Counted from the first letter of the stretch, positions 24,905 through 33,510 are shown. The stretch is 64,000 nucleotides of DNA from an uncultured Lachnospiraceae bacterium (GCA_910577175.1 CAJTLU010000012.1:1-64000), one strand, 5' to 3'. Numbers and translations: made by a program. Notes: a model not told the origin generated them from the sequence alone.

Positions 24905-27438
24905 TGAGTGAAGAAACACAGAAATATATATCGATAAAAGGCGCAAAAGAAAATAATTTGAAAAATATCAGTTTGGAGATACCCAGAAATAAGATTACTG
25001 CAGTGGTCGGAGTTTCGGGTTCAGGTAAGTCCTCTCTTATCATAGATATCTTACAGAAAGAAAGCATGCGGCAGCTTTTTGATACGATGGGGGGAGCGAA
25101 TCAGGTGAAAAAACCCTTCGTAGACAGTATAGAAGGCTTGTCCCCGGTTATCTATATCGACCAGCACATCACGAACCGGAATCCACGCTCGACCGTCGGG
25201 ACGGCAACCGAGCTTTTACGGTATATCAGAGTGTTGTTTGCGCAGGTAGGAGTTCGTGAATGCAGCCATTGCGGAAACAAACTCCCTCCATTGATTTCGG
25301 AGTATGAGAACGATTTTGATTGGTCTGATGACGTGAATCATCTGTCTGAGATTTTAAGAGAGAAATGTCCTGCTTGCAGCCATGAGATTAAAAAATTCCG
25401 GATATCCGATTTTTCCTATAATAACCCGAACGGCGCGTGCCCGAAATGTCATGGCATCGGCCAGATTTATAGCGTAAATAGAAACGTTACGATTGACGAA
25501 GAGCTGTCGGTTTATGACGGGGCTTTGAAAAGCTGGGGCAAAAATGAAATTAAGGTTTATATCCCAATCGTTCTTGCGGCAAGTAAATACTATGGATTTG
25601 AGTTTCATCCGGAGGAAAAAATAAAGAATCTTTCACCGGAAGCGAAAGCATTTCTCTATTACGGGAATGATGACCCGCGTTTTACGAACTATTATCCCGA
25701 GGTGGAAAGACCAGACGATAAGAAATATTTGTTTATGGGATTTATAAACGACATGGAAATGAAATATGAGAAATACCTGGATAATGAGGACTGGACAGGG
25801 CGTTTTGGCAGGTTTATGACCCGGACAGAGTGCCCGGAATGCAATGGCAGCAGGCTGTCAAGGGCCCTTGAAGCGGTGAAGGTGAATGGTGCATCAATGA
25901 ATCAATTGATGCTATTTTCACTGGAGGAAATACGAAATTGGATATGGGGTTACAAGGAATATAGTGAAAACCGTATCGAGTATCAGCTTGTCGGGGAAAT
26001 TGTAGAATTCATCATAAGAAGGCTGAACGAACTGATTGGATTAGGGCTGGGGTACTTATTGTTATCAAGGTCCATCATTTCGCTTTCGTTCGGCGAACAT
26101 CAAAGACTACGTGTGGCGAATATTCTGGGCTCCAATTTAACGGAAATGATTTATATATTGGATGAGCCGACCATAGGATTACATCCTGCTGACAATGACA
26201 GGATTCTGAATGCCATTAACGTATTAAAAAAGAAAGGTAATACCATCATTATCATAGAGCATGACGTGGACTTCATCAGAAAAGCAGATTATATTGTGGA
26301 AATCGGTCCGGGAGCAGGTACTGACGGCGGACAGTTGTTATTTGCCGGAACGATGGATGAATTTTTAAAGTCAGGAAATTCCATAATGAAAAACTATTTG
26401 CTGAAGAAGTACAATCCTTTGAAAGAAATAGATTGTACGCAAGACGACTGCATAAAAATAAAGAATGCCCGGAAACACAATCTGAAAAGTATCAGTGCCA
26501 ATATTGCAGTAAATAAAATCAATGTAATTACTGGCGTTTCCGGAAGCGGAAAGTCATCTTTGATTTTTGACGTGCTCGTAGAAGCGCTTAATAACTACTA
26601 TAAAAAGGGCATTAAGGACGAAACTGTGGAAGGGTATGAGAAGAATGATACTGTCCTTTGTATGTCCCAAAAGCCAATCAGTAAGGGAGCAAGATCGAAT
26701 ATAGCAACCTATACGGATATCTACACGGATATCCGGAAACTTTTTGAAAAACAGCCGAAAGCCAGAATATTGGGATTGGATAAGAAGGATTTCTCATTTA
26801 ACGTCAGGGGCGGACGGTGTGAACACTGTGAAGGGCGAGGAACCGTTGAATTGAACATGGTCTTAATGCCGGCGATGGAAGTTCAGTGTCCGGTATGTAA
26901 AGGAAAGCGTTTTAGTAAAACAGTTCTGGAAGTGAACTACAAAGGCAAGAGTATTACCGATATCTTAAACACCACTTGTGATAACGCATTGCCTTTATTT
27001 TGCGATGTGCCCGGGATATACATGGTTTTGAAAGCAATGAGCGATATCGGATTGGGTTATTTGACAATCGGACATCCATTAAATCAATTATCCGGAGGAG
27101 AATGCCAGAGAATCAGACTTGTCAGGGAGCTTTCCCAAAACAAAAAGGGTAAGAACCTGTATGTGTTTGATGAACCTACTACGGGTCTGCATCCGGGAGA
27201 TATAGAAAAATTAGTCTTGATTATGAAGGGGTTGAAGCGAAACGGTCATACATTGGTTGTGATAGAACATAACCTTGATTTTATGCTGGAGGCTGACCAT
27301 ATCGTTGATTTAGGGACTGGCGGAGGAGCGGAAGGAGGCAGGCTGATTTATCAGGGAAGCGTTGGTGGTTTGCTGATGAAGCCGGAGTCGCGTACAGGTC
27401 GTTGTATCAGGGAATATATTTCGCGAAACAAGCAGTAG
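24904..27438 (+). CDS. UvrA-like protein lacking the UvrB-binding domain (DrrC/UvrA2 type)
   Basis: 844 residues, about 100 shorter than UvrA. Both ATPase halves are there: Walker A at 36-43 and 544-551, second-half signature Leu-Ser-Gly-Gly-Glu (729-733) and Asp-Glu-Pro-Thr-Thr (756-760). The zinc-finger Cys pairs are at 120/123, 155/158, 179/182, 309/312, 639/642 and 662/665. Only some 30 residues separate the pair at 120/123 from 155/158, where UvrA carries its UvrB-binding domain, so that domain is missing. The first-half signature is altered to Leu-Ser-Phe-Gly-Glu (394-398). Relatives such as DrrC give self-resistance to DNA-intercalating drugs. GTG start coupled to the exporter gene. 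Confidence 0.88.
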   Translation: MSEETQKYISIKGAKENNLKNISLEIPRNKITAVVGVSGSGKSSLIIDILQKESMRQLFDTMGGANQVKKPFVDSIEGLSPVIYIDQHITNRNPRSTVGTATELLRYIRVLFAQVGVRECSHCGNKLPPLISEYENDFDWSDDVNHLSEILREKCPACSHEIKKFRISDFSYNNPNGACPKCHGIGQIYSVNRNVTIDEELSVYDGALKSWGKNEIKVYIPIVLAASKYYGFEFHPEEKIKNLSPEAKAFLYYGNDDPRFTNYYPEVERPDDKKYLFMGFINDMEMKYEKYLDNEDWTGRFGRFMTRTECPECNGSRLSRALEAVKVNGASMNQLMLFSLEEIRNWIWGYKEYSENRIEYQLVGEIVEFIIRRLNELIGLGLGYLLLSRSIISLSFGEHQRLRVANILGSNLTEMIYILDEPTIGLHPADNDRILNAINVLKKKGNTIIIIEHDVDFIRKADYIVEIGPGAGTDGGQLLFAGTMDEFLKSGNSIMKNYLLKKYNPLKEIDCTQDDCIKIKNARKHNLKSISANIAVNKINVITGVSGSGKSSLIFDVLVEALNNYYKKGIKDETVEGYEKNDTVLCMSQKPISKGARSNIATYTDIYTDIRKLFEKQPKARILGLDKKDFSFNVRGGRCEHCEGRGTVELNMVLMPAMEVQCPVCKGKRFSKTVLEVNYKGKSITDILNTTCDNALPLFCDVPGIYMVLKAMSDIGLGYLTIGHPLNQLSGGECQRIRLVRELSQNKKGKNLYVFDEPTTGLHPGDIEKLVLIMKGLKRNGHTLVVIEHNLDFMLEADHIVDLGTGGGAEGGRLIYQGSVGGLLMKPESRTGRCIREYISRNKQ

Positions 27439-27463
27439 CTTTGAAAATATAGACGGATTCACT

Positions 27464-27500
27464 AAAAATTGCAGAAACTCAAGCTTTTGTTCTGCTTGAG
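27464..27500. repeat. repeat family 2, copy e, with CTCAAGC/GCTTGAG hairpin
   Basis: AAAAATTGCAGAAACTCAAG (27464-27483) matches the family 2 motif with a few changes. CTCAAGC and GCTTGAG then form a small hairpin whose right arm overlaps the -35 box at 27496. Confidence 0.55.
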
Positions 27501-27524
27501 AAGTCGGCGTCTATCTGCTATACT
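27496..27524 (+). promoter_or_regulatory. sigma-A type promoter for the permease-ATPase
   Basis: TTGAGA (27496-27501) and TATACT (27519-27524) with a 17-base spacer. It gives the fused transporter its own start, separate from the exporter block. Confidence 0.7.
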
Positions 27525-27610
27525 TAACGGTATGAATGATTTTTCCGCAGAGATGGAACAAAGCGGAAAAACGGTTATATGTGGGAAATTACCGAAAGGA
27601 GGGCAGGACT

Positions 27611-29182
27611 GTGGATAAACCGGGCAAAAAAAAGAAGCATGCGTGGATAAAAGCGGCAGCAGCGGCAGCGTTCTGGCTTCTGCTCTGGCAGCTTGCGGTG
27701 ATGCGCATGGAGAATACGATTCTCGTAGCGTCTCCTGTAGAAACCGTAAAAACGCTGTGGGAGCTGCTGAAAACGGCGGTGTTTTGGAAAACAGTCGGCA
27801 GCTCTTTTATCAAAATTGCGCTTGGTTTTTTTCTTGCGGTAGGCACAGGCATACTTTTTGCAGTGGCAGCTTCGCTTTCCGGACTGGTGCGGGCGCTCTT
27901 GAATCCGCCGTTACGTCTGATTAAGGCGGTGCCGGTGGCGTCCTTTATTATTCTGGCGCTGTTCTGGCTTTCCACCTCACGGAATCTTTCCGTGCTGATT
28001 TCGTTTCTGATGGTGCTTCCTGTGATTTATACAAATGTGCTGCAGGGGATTGTTTCTACGGAACCGGAGCTTTTGGAAATGGCGCGGGTATTCCGGGTCC
28101 CGTTCGGAAAACGGCTGCGCTATATTTATATTCCGGCTGTGCTGCCCTACTTTGTTTCTGCCTGCTCCGTGGGGCTTGGCTTTTGCTTTAAGTCAGGCAT
28201 TGCAGCGGAGGTAATCGGTCTGCCGCAGAATTCCATCGGCGCGCAGCTGTACGAAGCAAAGCTTTATCTGATGACGGCGGAGTTGTTTGCGTGGACGGCG
28301 GTTATTGTTATAGTCAGCGTAGTTTTTGAAAAGCTGGTAATGCTTTTTGTGAGGATGCTTGCAAGGGCACTGACCGGGACGCTGCGAAGGCACAGGGCAG
28401 GGCAGGAGGAGGCTGTGCTGCCGGAGGAGAGAGAGGCCGGGGAAGCGAAGATTATGCTGCTGGAAGAGGGAACAGATGTGGTACAGAACTCCGGTACACC
28501 TGTAAAGGCAGAAGAGGAAACCCTGGCGGAGCAAAAAGAGGGCATGGGATACGAACGATACCGTGATGTGGCAGAGATACTGCCGGAAGAGGGGACACCG
28601 GAGGAATACGGCCTGTTTGATGTGACAAAACGGTTTGATGATAAAATAGTACTGGAGCATTTTACGCTGGATATCCGGCCGGGAGAGACCGTGGCGCTGA
28701 TGGGAGCCTCCGGCTGCGGAAAAAGTACCGCAGGGAAGCTGTTTCTCGGGCTTCTGGAGGCAGATGGGGGAACGGTAAGACGGCCGAAGCGGATAGGAGC
28801 GGTCTTTCAGGAGGACCGTCTATGCAAGGAGTTTGACGCAGTAACGAATATTGCCATGGTAACAGGGAACCGCAGGGAGGCGGAGGAAGCGTTAGCGGCA
28901 GTAGGGCTTTCCGGAATCCGGGGGAGGCAGGCAGCGGCGCTGTCCGGCGGGATGAAGCGGCGGGTTGCTATTTTGCGGGCGCTGCTCTCTGAAGCCGAGG
29001 TACTGGTGCTTGACGAGCCGTTTACCGGACTGGATGCGGCAGGAAAGCAGAAGGTAGTACAGTATGTAAAGGAGAGACGAAAGGGGCGTAGTACGCTGCT
29101 GATTACTCATAATAAAGACGAAGCGGCAGCTCTGGCAGACAGAATTGTGATGGCGGAGCAGGACAGAAGTGGAAAGAGGTGA
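27611..29182 (+). CDS. ABC importer, permease fused to ATP-binding domain
   Basis: 523 residues in one chain. Residues 12-250 are an SsuC/ThiX-type permease with about six membrane segments and the EAA-loop region (Glu-Pro-Glu-Leu-Leu-Glu-Met-Ala-Arg-Val-Phe-Arg-Val). A charged linker (about 255-330) leads to an ATPase with Walker A Gly-Ala-Ser-Gly-Cys-Gly-Lys-Ser-Thr (365-373), signature Leu-Ser-Gly-Gly-Met (444-448) and Walker B Val-Leu-Asp-Glu-Pro (466-470). A homodimer would make a full importer; the probable ligand-binding partner is the lipoprotein at 19162. The start is GTG 27611 with AAAGGAGG upstream. Confidence 0.9.
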   Translation: MDKPGKKKKHAWIKAAAAAAFWLLLWQLAVMRMENTILVASPVETVKTLWELLKTAVFWKTVGSSFIKIALGFFLAVGTGILFAVAASLSGLVRALLNPPLRLIKAVPVASFIILALFWLSTSRNLSVLISFLMVLPVIYTNVLQGIVSTEPELLEMARVFRVPFGKRLRYIYIPAVLPYFVSACSVGLGFCFKSGIAAEVIGLPQNSIGAQLYEAKLYLMTAELFAWTAVIVIVSVVFEKLVMLFVRMLARALTGTLRRHRAGQEEAVLPEEREAGEAKIMLLEEGTDVVQNSGTPVKAEEETLAEQKEGMGYERYRDVAEILPEEGTPEEYGLFDVTKRFDDKIVLEHFTLDIRPGETVALMGASGCGKSTAGKLFLGLLEADGGTVRRPKRIGAVFQEDRLCKEFDAVTNIAMVTGNRREAEEALAAVGLSGIRGRQAAALSGGMKRRVAILRALLSEAEVLVLDEPFTGLDAAGKQKVVQYVKERRKGRSTLLITHNKDEAAALADRIVMAEQDRSGKR

Positions 29183-29188
29183 CGGACA

Positions 29189-30565
29189 TTGAGGATAGAA
29201 CTTCCGGAAAAGGTAAAGCGGATTATTGCCATATTACAACGAAACGGGTACGAGGCGTATGCGGTAGGCGGCTGTGTGCGGGACGCGATGCTAGGCAGAG
29301 AGCCGCAGGACTGGGACATCACGACATCGGCTTTGCCGGACCAGGTCAAGGCGTTATTTTCCCGTACTATCGATACCGGAATCCAGCACGGAACCGTGAC
29401 GGTGCTGCTTGACAGGGAAGGGTTTGAGGTGACGACCTACCGTGTGGATGGCAAATATGAGGATGGCAGGCATCCATCGGAGGTCTCCTTTACGGCAAGT
29501 CTTGCAGAGGATTTGAAACGGCGGGATTTTACCGTCAATGCGATGGCATATAACGAAAAGGACGGGCTGATTGATTTGTTTGACGGCGCAGGGGACTTAA
29601 AGCGGGGTGTCATCCGGTGTGTCGGCAATGCCGTGGAACGGTTTTCTGAGGATGCGTTGCGGATTCTGCGTGCGTTCCGTTTTTCGGCACAGCTGGATTT
29701 TTCCATTGAGGAAGAAACCCTGCGGGCAGCAAAAGAGCTTGCAGAAAGTCTGCAAAAAATCAGTGCGGAGCGGATTTATGCCGAGCTGACAAAGCTGCTG
29801 GTTTCCGGACATCCGGAGCGGCTTTTTGAAGCATACAGGCGCGGAATTACCGCGGTTATTTTGCCGGAGTTTGACCGGATGTGTGCAACGCCGCAGAACC
29901 ACGCGGCGCATTATGCCGATGTCGGGAGGCATTCTCTTGATGTGGTTCGTTTTTCGACACGGGATTTCCCATATGCGGGTCTGGAAGGGTTTTCTGCGGA
30001 AGAATTCCGATGGCTGCGTCTGGCAGCGCTGTTTCACGATATCGGAAAGCCGGACTGCCGCACGACCGACGAGACAGGGATAGACCACTTTCATGGGCAT
30101 GCGTTACGTGGGGCAGAGATGGTAAAGGGTGTACTTCGCCGCCTTAAGGCGGATAATGCTACAACGGATACGGTTTCGCGTCTGGTCCGGTGGCATGACT
30201 ATCCCTTTGTGCCTGAAGAACGTGCCCTGCGCCGTGCTATGTATAAAATTGGTGTGGATATTTTTCCGCTGCTGCTCGGACTCCGTCATGCAGACCTTTC
30301 TGCCCATGCGGAGCCTTACCGGACGGACGGGCCGGAAAATCTGCGGAAGGTGTGGGAGGCGTTTCTTGCGGTCAGAAGCCGTGCGGAATGTGTTTCTTTA
30401 AAGGACCTGGCAGTAGACGGGAGCGATTTGATTGCGGAAGGCTTCCAGCCGGGAAAAGAGCTTGGGAAGGTGCTTTCGCAGCTGCTCCTGCTTGTGATTG
30501 AGGAGCCGGAGAAAAATACAAAAGAGGAGCTTCTGCGGCTGGCAAAGCAGGAGCTGGGGAGATGA
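29189..30565 (+). CDS. cca: CCA tRNA nucleotidyltransferase
   Basis: 458 residues; adds CCA to tRNA 3' ends, needed here because the tRNA genes in this window lack encoded CCA. The head domain shows Val-Gly-Gly-Cys-Val-Arg-Asp (27-33 region) and Asp-Trp-Asp-Ile-Thr-Thr with the catalytic Asp-x-Asp, then Arg-Arg-Asp-Phe-Thr-Val-Asn-Ala-Met-Ala. An HD domain (Leu-Phe-His-Asp-Ile-Gly-Lys-Pro) is present in the middle, as in many clostridial enzymes. The start is TTG with AGAGGTG upstream, six bases after the permease-ATPase stop, so they may be co-transcribed. Confidence 0.93.
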   Translation: MRIELPEKVKRIIAILQRNGYEAYAVGGCVRDAMLGREPQDWDITTSALPDQVKALFSRTIDTGIQHGTVTVLLDREGFEVTTYRVDGKYEDGRHPSEVSFTASLAEDLKRRDFTVNAMAYNEKDGLIDLFDGAGDLKRGVIRCVGNAVERFSEDALRILRAFRFSAQLDFSIEEETLRAAKELAESLQKISAERIYAELTKLLVSGHPERLFEAYRRGITAVILPEFDRMCATPQNHAAHYADVGRHSLDVVRFSTRDFPYAGLEGFSAEEFRWLRLAALFHDIGKPDCRTTDETGIDHFHGHALRGAEMVKGVLRRLKADNATTDTVSRLVRWHDYPFVPEERALRRAMYKIGVDIFPLLLGLRHADLSAHAEPYRTDGPENLRKVWEAFLAVRSRAECVSLKDLAVDGSDLIAEGFQPGKELGKVLSQLLLLVIEEPEKNTKEELLRLAKQELGR

Positions 30566-30585
30566 GAAGCGCCGCGGTAAGTGCT

Positions 30586-30695
30586 GGTCCCTTCGGACAA
30601 GGGAAGGTATCTTTCCCTTTGCAGTCAGGCAGATATTCCGACTGTTTGTAAGCCGTCATCACGCCCGAAGGGCAGACCCTCCAGGCGTGGTGATT
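30586..30695. repeat. repeat family 1, diverged copy E
   Basis: Starts 21 bases after the cca stop. It carries GGTCCCTTCGGACAA, followed by TTCCCTTTGCAGT and TTTGTAAG...TCATCACGCC, which align with the right arm of copy B (GGTCCTTCGGACAA, TTCCCTTTTACAGT, CTTGTAAG...CACTACGCC). Local hairpins include ATCACGCC/GGCGTGGTGAT. It lies between convergent genes and may act as a bidirectional terminator. Confidence 0.55.
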
Positions 30696-30727
30696 CCAGC
30701 TCCGCAAAAGGCGTAATCAGGATTTTC

Positions 30728-31636
30728 TTAGAATTGCTCCAGCCACTGCTTCAGTAATGTTTCAACCGTGGTGGTATCCTTCTCTGTCCAGAAGTTATGG
30801 CTGATGGTGATGCTGTATACGACGGCACCTTCAATCACATAGCCGGTTACCAGAGTCTGTCCAATCTGGTCGGCATTATTCAGAACCAGAATCAATGCGT
30901 TGTTGCCGCTTTTGGTAACGTATTCGTATTTCTGGAATGCTTCACTGTTGTGGACTGAGTCGATGCGTCCCATGAAGTCATAAGGATATTTCGTAGTGTG
31001 GATTTCGGCCTCCTGGTATACTTCAAAATGCTCGATTTCATTCTCTGTATTAATTTTACGTGCAAAGCGGCAGGCTACATTGGTCAGATTTCCGTCTCTG
31101 TCTCCATATACGGCAACAAGAGGCTTTACCCACAACTCGCCTGCGTCCAGCATGGTTTTGCGGAGTCCGGCGTAGCCGATATAATCGATGACGTCCTGTT
31201 CGGATGCGAAGTTTTCTTTGACAAAGCCGCGCGGGATATCGTCTTTGGCAGGGAAAATGCCATTTGCAGCTTCTTCCATGAACTGTGCTTTTACCTGCTG
31301 GACCTCTCCGGTCAGTTCTTCTTCCGGAACCTGGTCCACCACGAATTCCAGCTTGTACCGGTTATCACCGTTGGAATCTTTCTCATCCAGGATGGAAACA
31401 CTCAGCCTTGACGCTGCAAATGCGACGCTGCCGCCAATAAAGCACAGGGCAAAGGCTGCGGCTGCCCATTTCAGGACGGTGCCTGCCGGGCGTTCCCGCC
31501 AGAAGAGCTTCTGTGCCCTTTTTGCTTTCTGCGGCTGCAGCTCTATCAGCTCCTCGTCCAGATAATTCATTGCGGCAAGAAGGTCCTTTCCTTCCAGACC
31601 GGTCGTTTTCTTTTCAAATTCATTTTGTTTTTTCAT
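30728..31636 (-). CDS. membrane-anchored anti-sigma-like protein (partner of the ECF sigma factor)
   Basis: About 302 residues. A charged cytoplasmic N terminus (1-55) is followed by one membrane segment at about 57-77 and an extracellular domain of some 220 residues. This is the usual plan of an ECF anti-sigma factor. The extracellular part is acidic, with no motif I recognise. The ATG at 31636 overlaps the sigma stop as ATGA and has AAAGGAGGG upstream, so the two are translationally coupled and should be made in fixed ratio. The inducing signal is unknown. Confidence 0.78.
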   Translation of the reverse strand: MKKQNEFEKKTTGLEGKDLLAAMNYLDEELIELQPQKAKRAQKLFWRERPAGTVLKWAAAAFALCFIGGSVAFAASRLSVSILDEKDSNGDNRYKLEFVVDQVPEEELTGEVQQVKAQFMEEAANGIFPAKDDIPRGFVKENFASEQDVIDYIGYAGLRKTMLDAGELWVKPLVAVYGDRDGNLTNVACRFARKINTENEIEHFEVYQEAEIHTTKYPYDFMGRIDSVHNSEAFQKYEYVTKSGNNALILVLNNADQIGQTLVTGYVIEGAVVYSITISHNFWTEKDTTTVETLLKQWLEQF

Positions 31637-32175
31637 AAAATACCCTCCTTTTTTAAGTCGTCCCATAGCCGGTTCCTCAGCCGGAACAAAATACTTTTCA
31701 CCTTGCTTTCCCGGTAGCCGAATGCGCCTGCCAGTTCACGGATGGATTCCCCGTACCAGTAGCGCCGGATAAAAAGCTGGCGTTTTTCCTCCGTCTGTTT
31801 TTTCAGAAACTCTGCAATTAGTGCCCCAAGCTCCTGTTGTCCGAGATCCGCAGATACGTCCGGCACACATTGCTCCAGCTCGGCGGAAAGCTCTATCACA
31901 ACTGCGTTCCGCTTTGCCGCACGGTTCCATTCTATTTTGTTTAAGGCAAAGTTCCTGCAGATTTTTGCCGCGTAAGCAAATAGAAATTCCGGACAGTTCG
32001 GCGGAATGCTGTTCCAGACGGCAAGGTAAGTATCGTTCAGGCATTCCTTCGCATCCTCCTCAGGGAGAATCCGTTCTGCCAGCAGTCTGAGACGTGTTCC
32101 GTACTTATGTTCCAGTTCATTGATGCCCTGCTCGTTTCTGCTGCGCAGCAGTGCAAGAATTTCTTCGTCTTCCAT
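31633..32175 (-). CDS. ECF-type RNA polymerase sigma factor
   Basis: 180 residues. Region 2 lies around residues 20-75 (Leu-Leu-Ala-Glu-Arg-Ile-Leu-Pro-Glu-Glu-Asp-Ala-Lys-Glu-Cys, then Tyr-Leu-Ala-Val-Trp-Asn-Ser-Ile-Pro). Region 4 is C-terminal, with an HTH (Ser-Ile-Arg-Glu-Leu-Ala-Gly-Ala-Phe-Gly-Tyr-Arg-Glu-Ser-Lys-Val-Lys-Ser-Ile-Leu). It is coupled to the anti-sigma gene. The reading frame is open to 32331, but the ATG at 32175 with AAAGGAGGAAACAGG matches the family start. Confidence 0.87.
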   Translation of the reverse strand: MEDEEILALLRSRNEQGINELEHKYGTRLRLLAERILPEEDAKECLNDTYLAVWNSIPPNCPEFLFAYAAKICRNFALNKIEWNRAAKRNAVVIELSAELEQCVPDVSADLGQQELGALIAEFLKKQTEEKRQLFIRRYWYGESIRELAGAFGYRESKVKSILFRLRNRLWDDLKKEGIL

Positions 32176-32282
32176 CCTGTTTCCTCCTTTCACTATTATA
32201 AACAGAAAACCATACGAGTTGGTTGCACAGATAAATTTTTTTCCCTGAAAAACCGACACATGATTTTGACCTACGCTACATA

Positions 32283-32299
32283 GTATGTAAAGAACATAC
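32283..32299. promoter_or_regulatory. 17-base palindrome in the divergent sigma/cotS spacer
   Basis: GTATGT AAAGA ACATAC is a perfect inverted repeat with a 5-base centre, located between the divergent sigma-factor and cotS-like genes. Position and symmetry suggest an operator, but no regulator can be named. Confidence 0.35.
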
Positions 32300-32351
32300 C
32301 TGTCAGGGCTGTAAGCGTGCAGTACCGGCATGAGGAGTCGGAGGAGATATT

Positions 32352-33350
32352 GTGGAGGAAAAAGGCGCTGAATTTTTTGAAAAATATGAAATTGACGTAA
32401 CCGGTACCGTCAGAACACGCGGTGCGTACAGAATAGAAACCGGGCAGGGACCCAAGCTGCTTTTACCGTACGGCGGAAGTGAACAGCGTGCGGTCTTTGA
32501 ACAAAAAATTCTCCGCAGGCTGCAGGAGTGCGGTTTTGCGGTAGATAGTTATGTGGAAAATAAAGAGGGAAAGTATGTAACGCAGGACGAGTACGGGGAG
32601 TCCTTTTTGCTCAAGGACTGGTATTATGGAGAGGAATGTAATGTCAGGAAAACGGAGCAGGTACTTGCGGCAGTACGGAATCTTGCAGGGCTTCACAAGT
32701 GTCTGTCGGGAATCGGGGTTTCGGAGGAGGAGCTGCCGGGAGCGGTGCAGAAGAGCCTTCCGGAGCTGTTTGAAAAGCGGAACCGGGAGCTGCGGCGGGT
32801 GCGTACCTTTATCAGGGAAAAACGCAGGAAGGCATATTTTGAAACCGTCTACCTGAATATCTTCCCGGAATTTTATGAAAAGGCTGAGGCAGCGCTTGAA
32901 CAGGCAAAGCGCGACGGCTGCGCGGCGACATTAGAGGCTGCAAAGAATGCAGGAAATGTCTGCCATGGGATGTATACCCATCATAATCTGCTGCTGCTGC
33001 CGGAAGGCTCCTTTGCAACAGTAAATTTTGACAAGGCCTGCATCGGAGTGCAGATTGCGGACTTTTATCTCTTTTTCCGGAAGCTTATGGAAAAGACAGG
33101 CTGGGACCGGCAGCTGGCGGAGGAAATGCTTTCGGCATATGGGGAGGTGCGTCCGGTAGAGAAGGGTGAGTGGCAGATTTTTTACCTGTTGCTTTCCTAT
33201 CCGGAAAAGTTCTGGAAAATTACAAACAGCTATTATAATGGGAAAAAGTCATGGATTCCGCAGAAAACAACGGAAAAGCTTCTTGCAGTCAAGGAACAGG
33301 AAAGAGAAAAGCAGACGCTGTTAGAGCGGGTAGTCTGCCGGCTATGCTAA
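32352..33350 (+). CDS. CotS-family spore coat / kinase-like protein
   Basis: 332 residues resembling the CotS/YutH family of spore-coat proteins, which have a phosphotransferase-type (APH) kinase fold. Visible points are Leu-Ala-Gly-Leu-His near residue 113, a His-x-Met-Tyr-Thr-His-His-Asn (usual catalytic HGDxHxxN, here His-Gly-Met-Tyr-Thr-His-His-Asn with the Asp lost), and Val-Asn-Phe-Asp-Lys-Ala (usual Ile-Asp-Phe-Asp). The catalytic Asp is replaced by Met, so it may be a pseudokinase. Start GTG with GGAGGAG upstream. Presence supports a spore-forming host. A family 1/2 repeat follows directly at the stop codon. Confidence 0.78.
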   Translation: MEEKGAEFFEKYEIDVTGTVRTRGAYRIETGQGPKLLLPYGGSEQRAVFEQKILRRLQECGFAVDSYVENKEGKYVTQDEYGESFLLKDWYYGEECNVRKTEQVLAAVRNLAGLHKCLSGIGVSEEELPGAVQKSLPELFEKRNRELRRVRTFIREKRRKAYFETVYLNIFPEFYEKAEAALEQAKRDGCAATLEAAKNAGNVCHGMYTHHNLLLLPEGSFATVNFDKACIGVQIADFYLFFRKLMEKTGWDRQLAEEMLSAYGEVRPVEKGEWQIFYLLLSYPEKFWKITNSYYNGKKSWIPQKTTEKLLAVKEQEREKQTLLERVVCRLC

Positions 33351-33351
33351 A

Positions 33352-33396
33352 GGCGCAGTTCTTCGGACAAATGCAAAAATAAGATGCTGCACAGTC
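33352..33396. repeat. repeat family 1, remnant copy D
   Basis: Two bases after the cotS-like stop: GCGCAGTTCTTCGGACAAAT followed by GCAAAAATAAG and GCTGCAC. This matches the right half of the family 1 core in copy B (GCGGTCCTTCGGACAAATGC, AAAAGTAAGGCTGCAC). It runs straight into family 2 copy b. Confidence 0.65.
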
Positions 33397-33437
33397 TCCT
33401 GAACTTTCCAAGATTGCTCAAAATGCGGAAACTCAAG
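33393..33437. repeat. repeat family 2, copy b
   Basis: AGTCTCCTGAACTTTCCAAG then AAAATGCGGAAACTCAAG (33420-33437). The reverse complement matches about 45 bases of copy a (18909-18955). It ends 10 bases before the -35 box at 33448. Confidence 0.75.
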
Positions 33438-33447
33438 AAAATTTAAC

Positions 33448-33476
33448 TTGAATCGGAGCGCGTTTTTCGCTATAAT
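33448..33476 (+). promoter_or_regulatory. sigma-A promoter for the PEGA protein
   Basis: TTGAAT (33448-33453) and TATAAT (33471-33476) with a 17-base spacer, 34 bases before the ATG at 33511. Confidence 0.85.
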
Positions 33477-33510
33477 GTCCTTATAGGGCTGTATGCCGAA
33501 AGGAGTTTAC

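Noticed and set aside
28193..28660. Long minus-strand frame opposite the permease-ATPase linker
   Set aside because: It overlaps a clearly conserved protein, has no ribosome site, and its sequence is Cys/Leu/His-rich low complexity typical of shadows.
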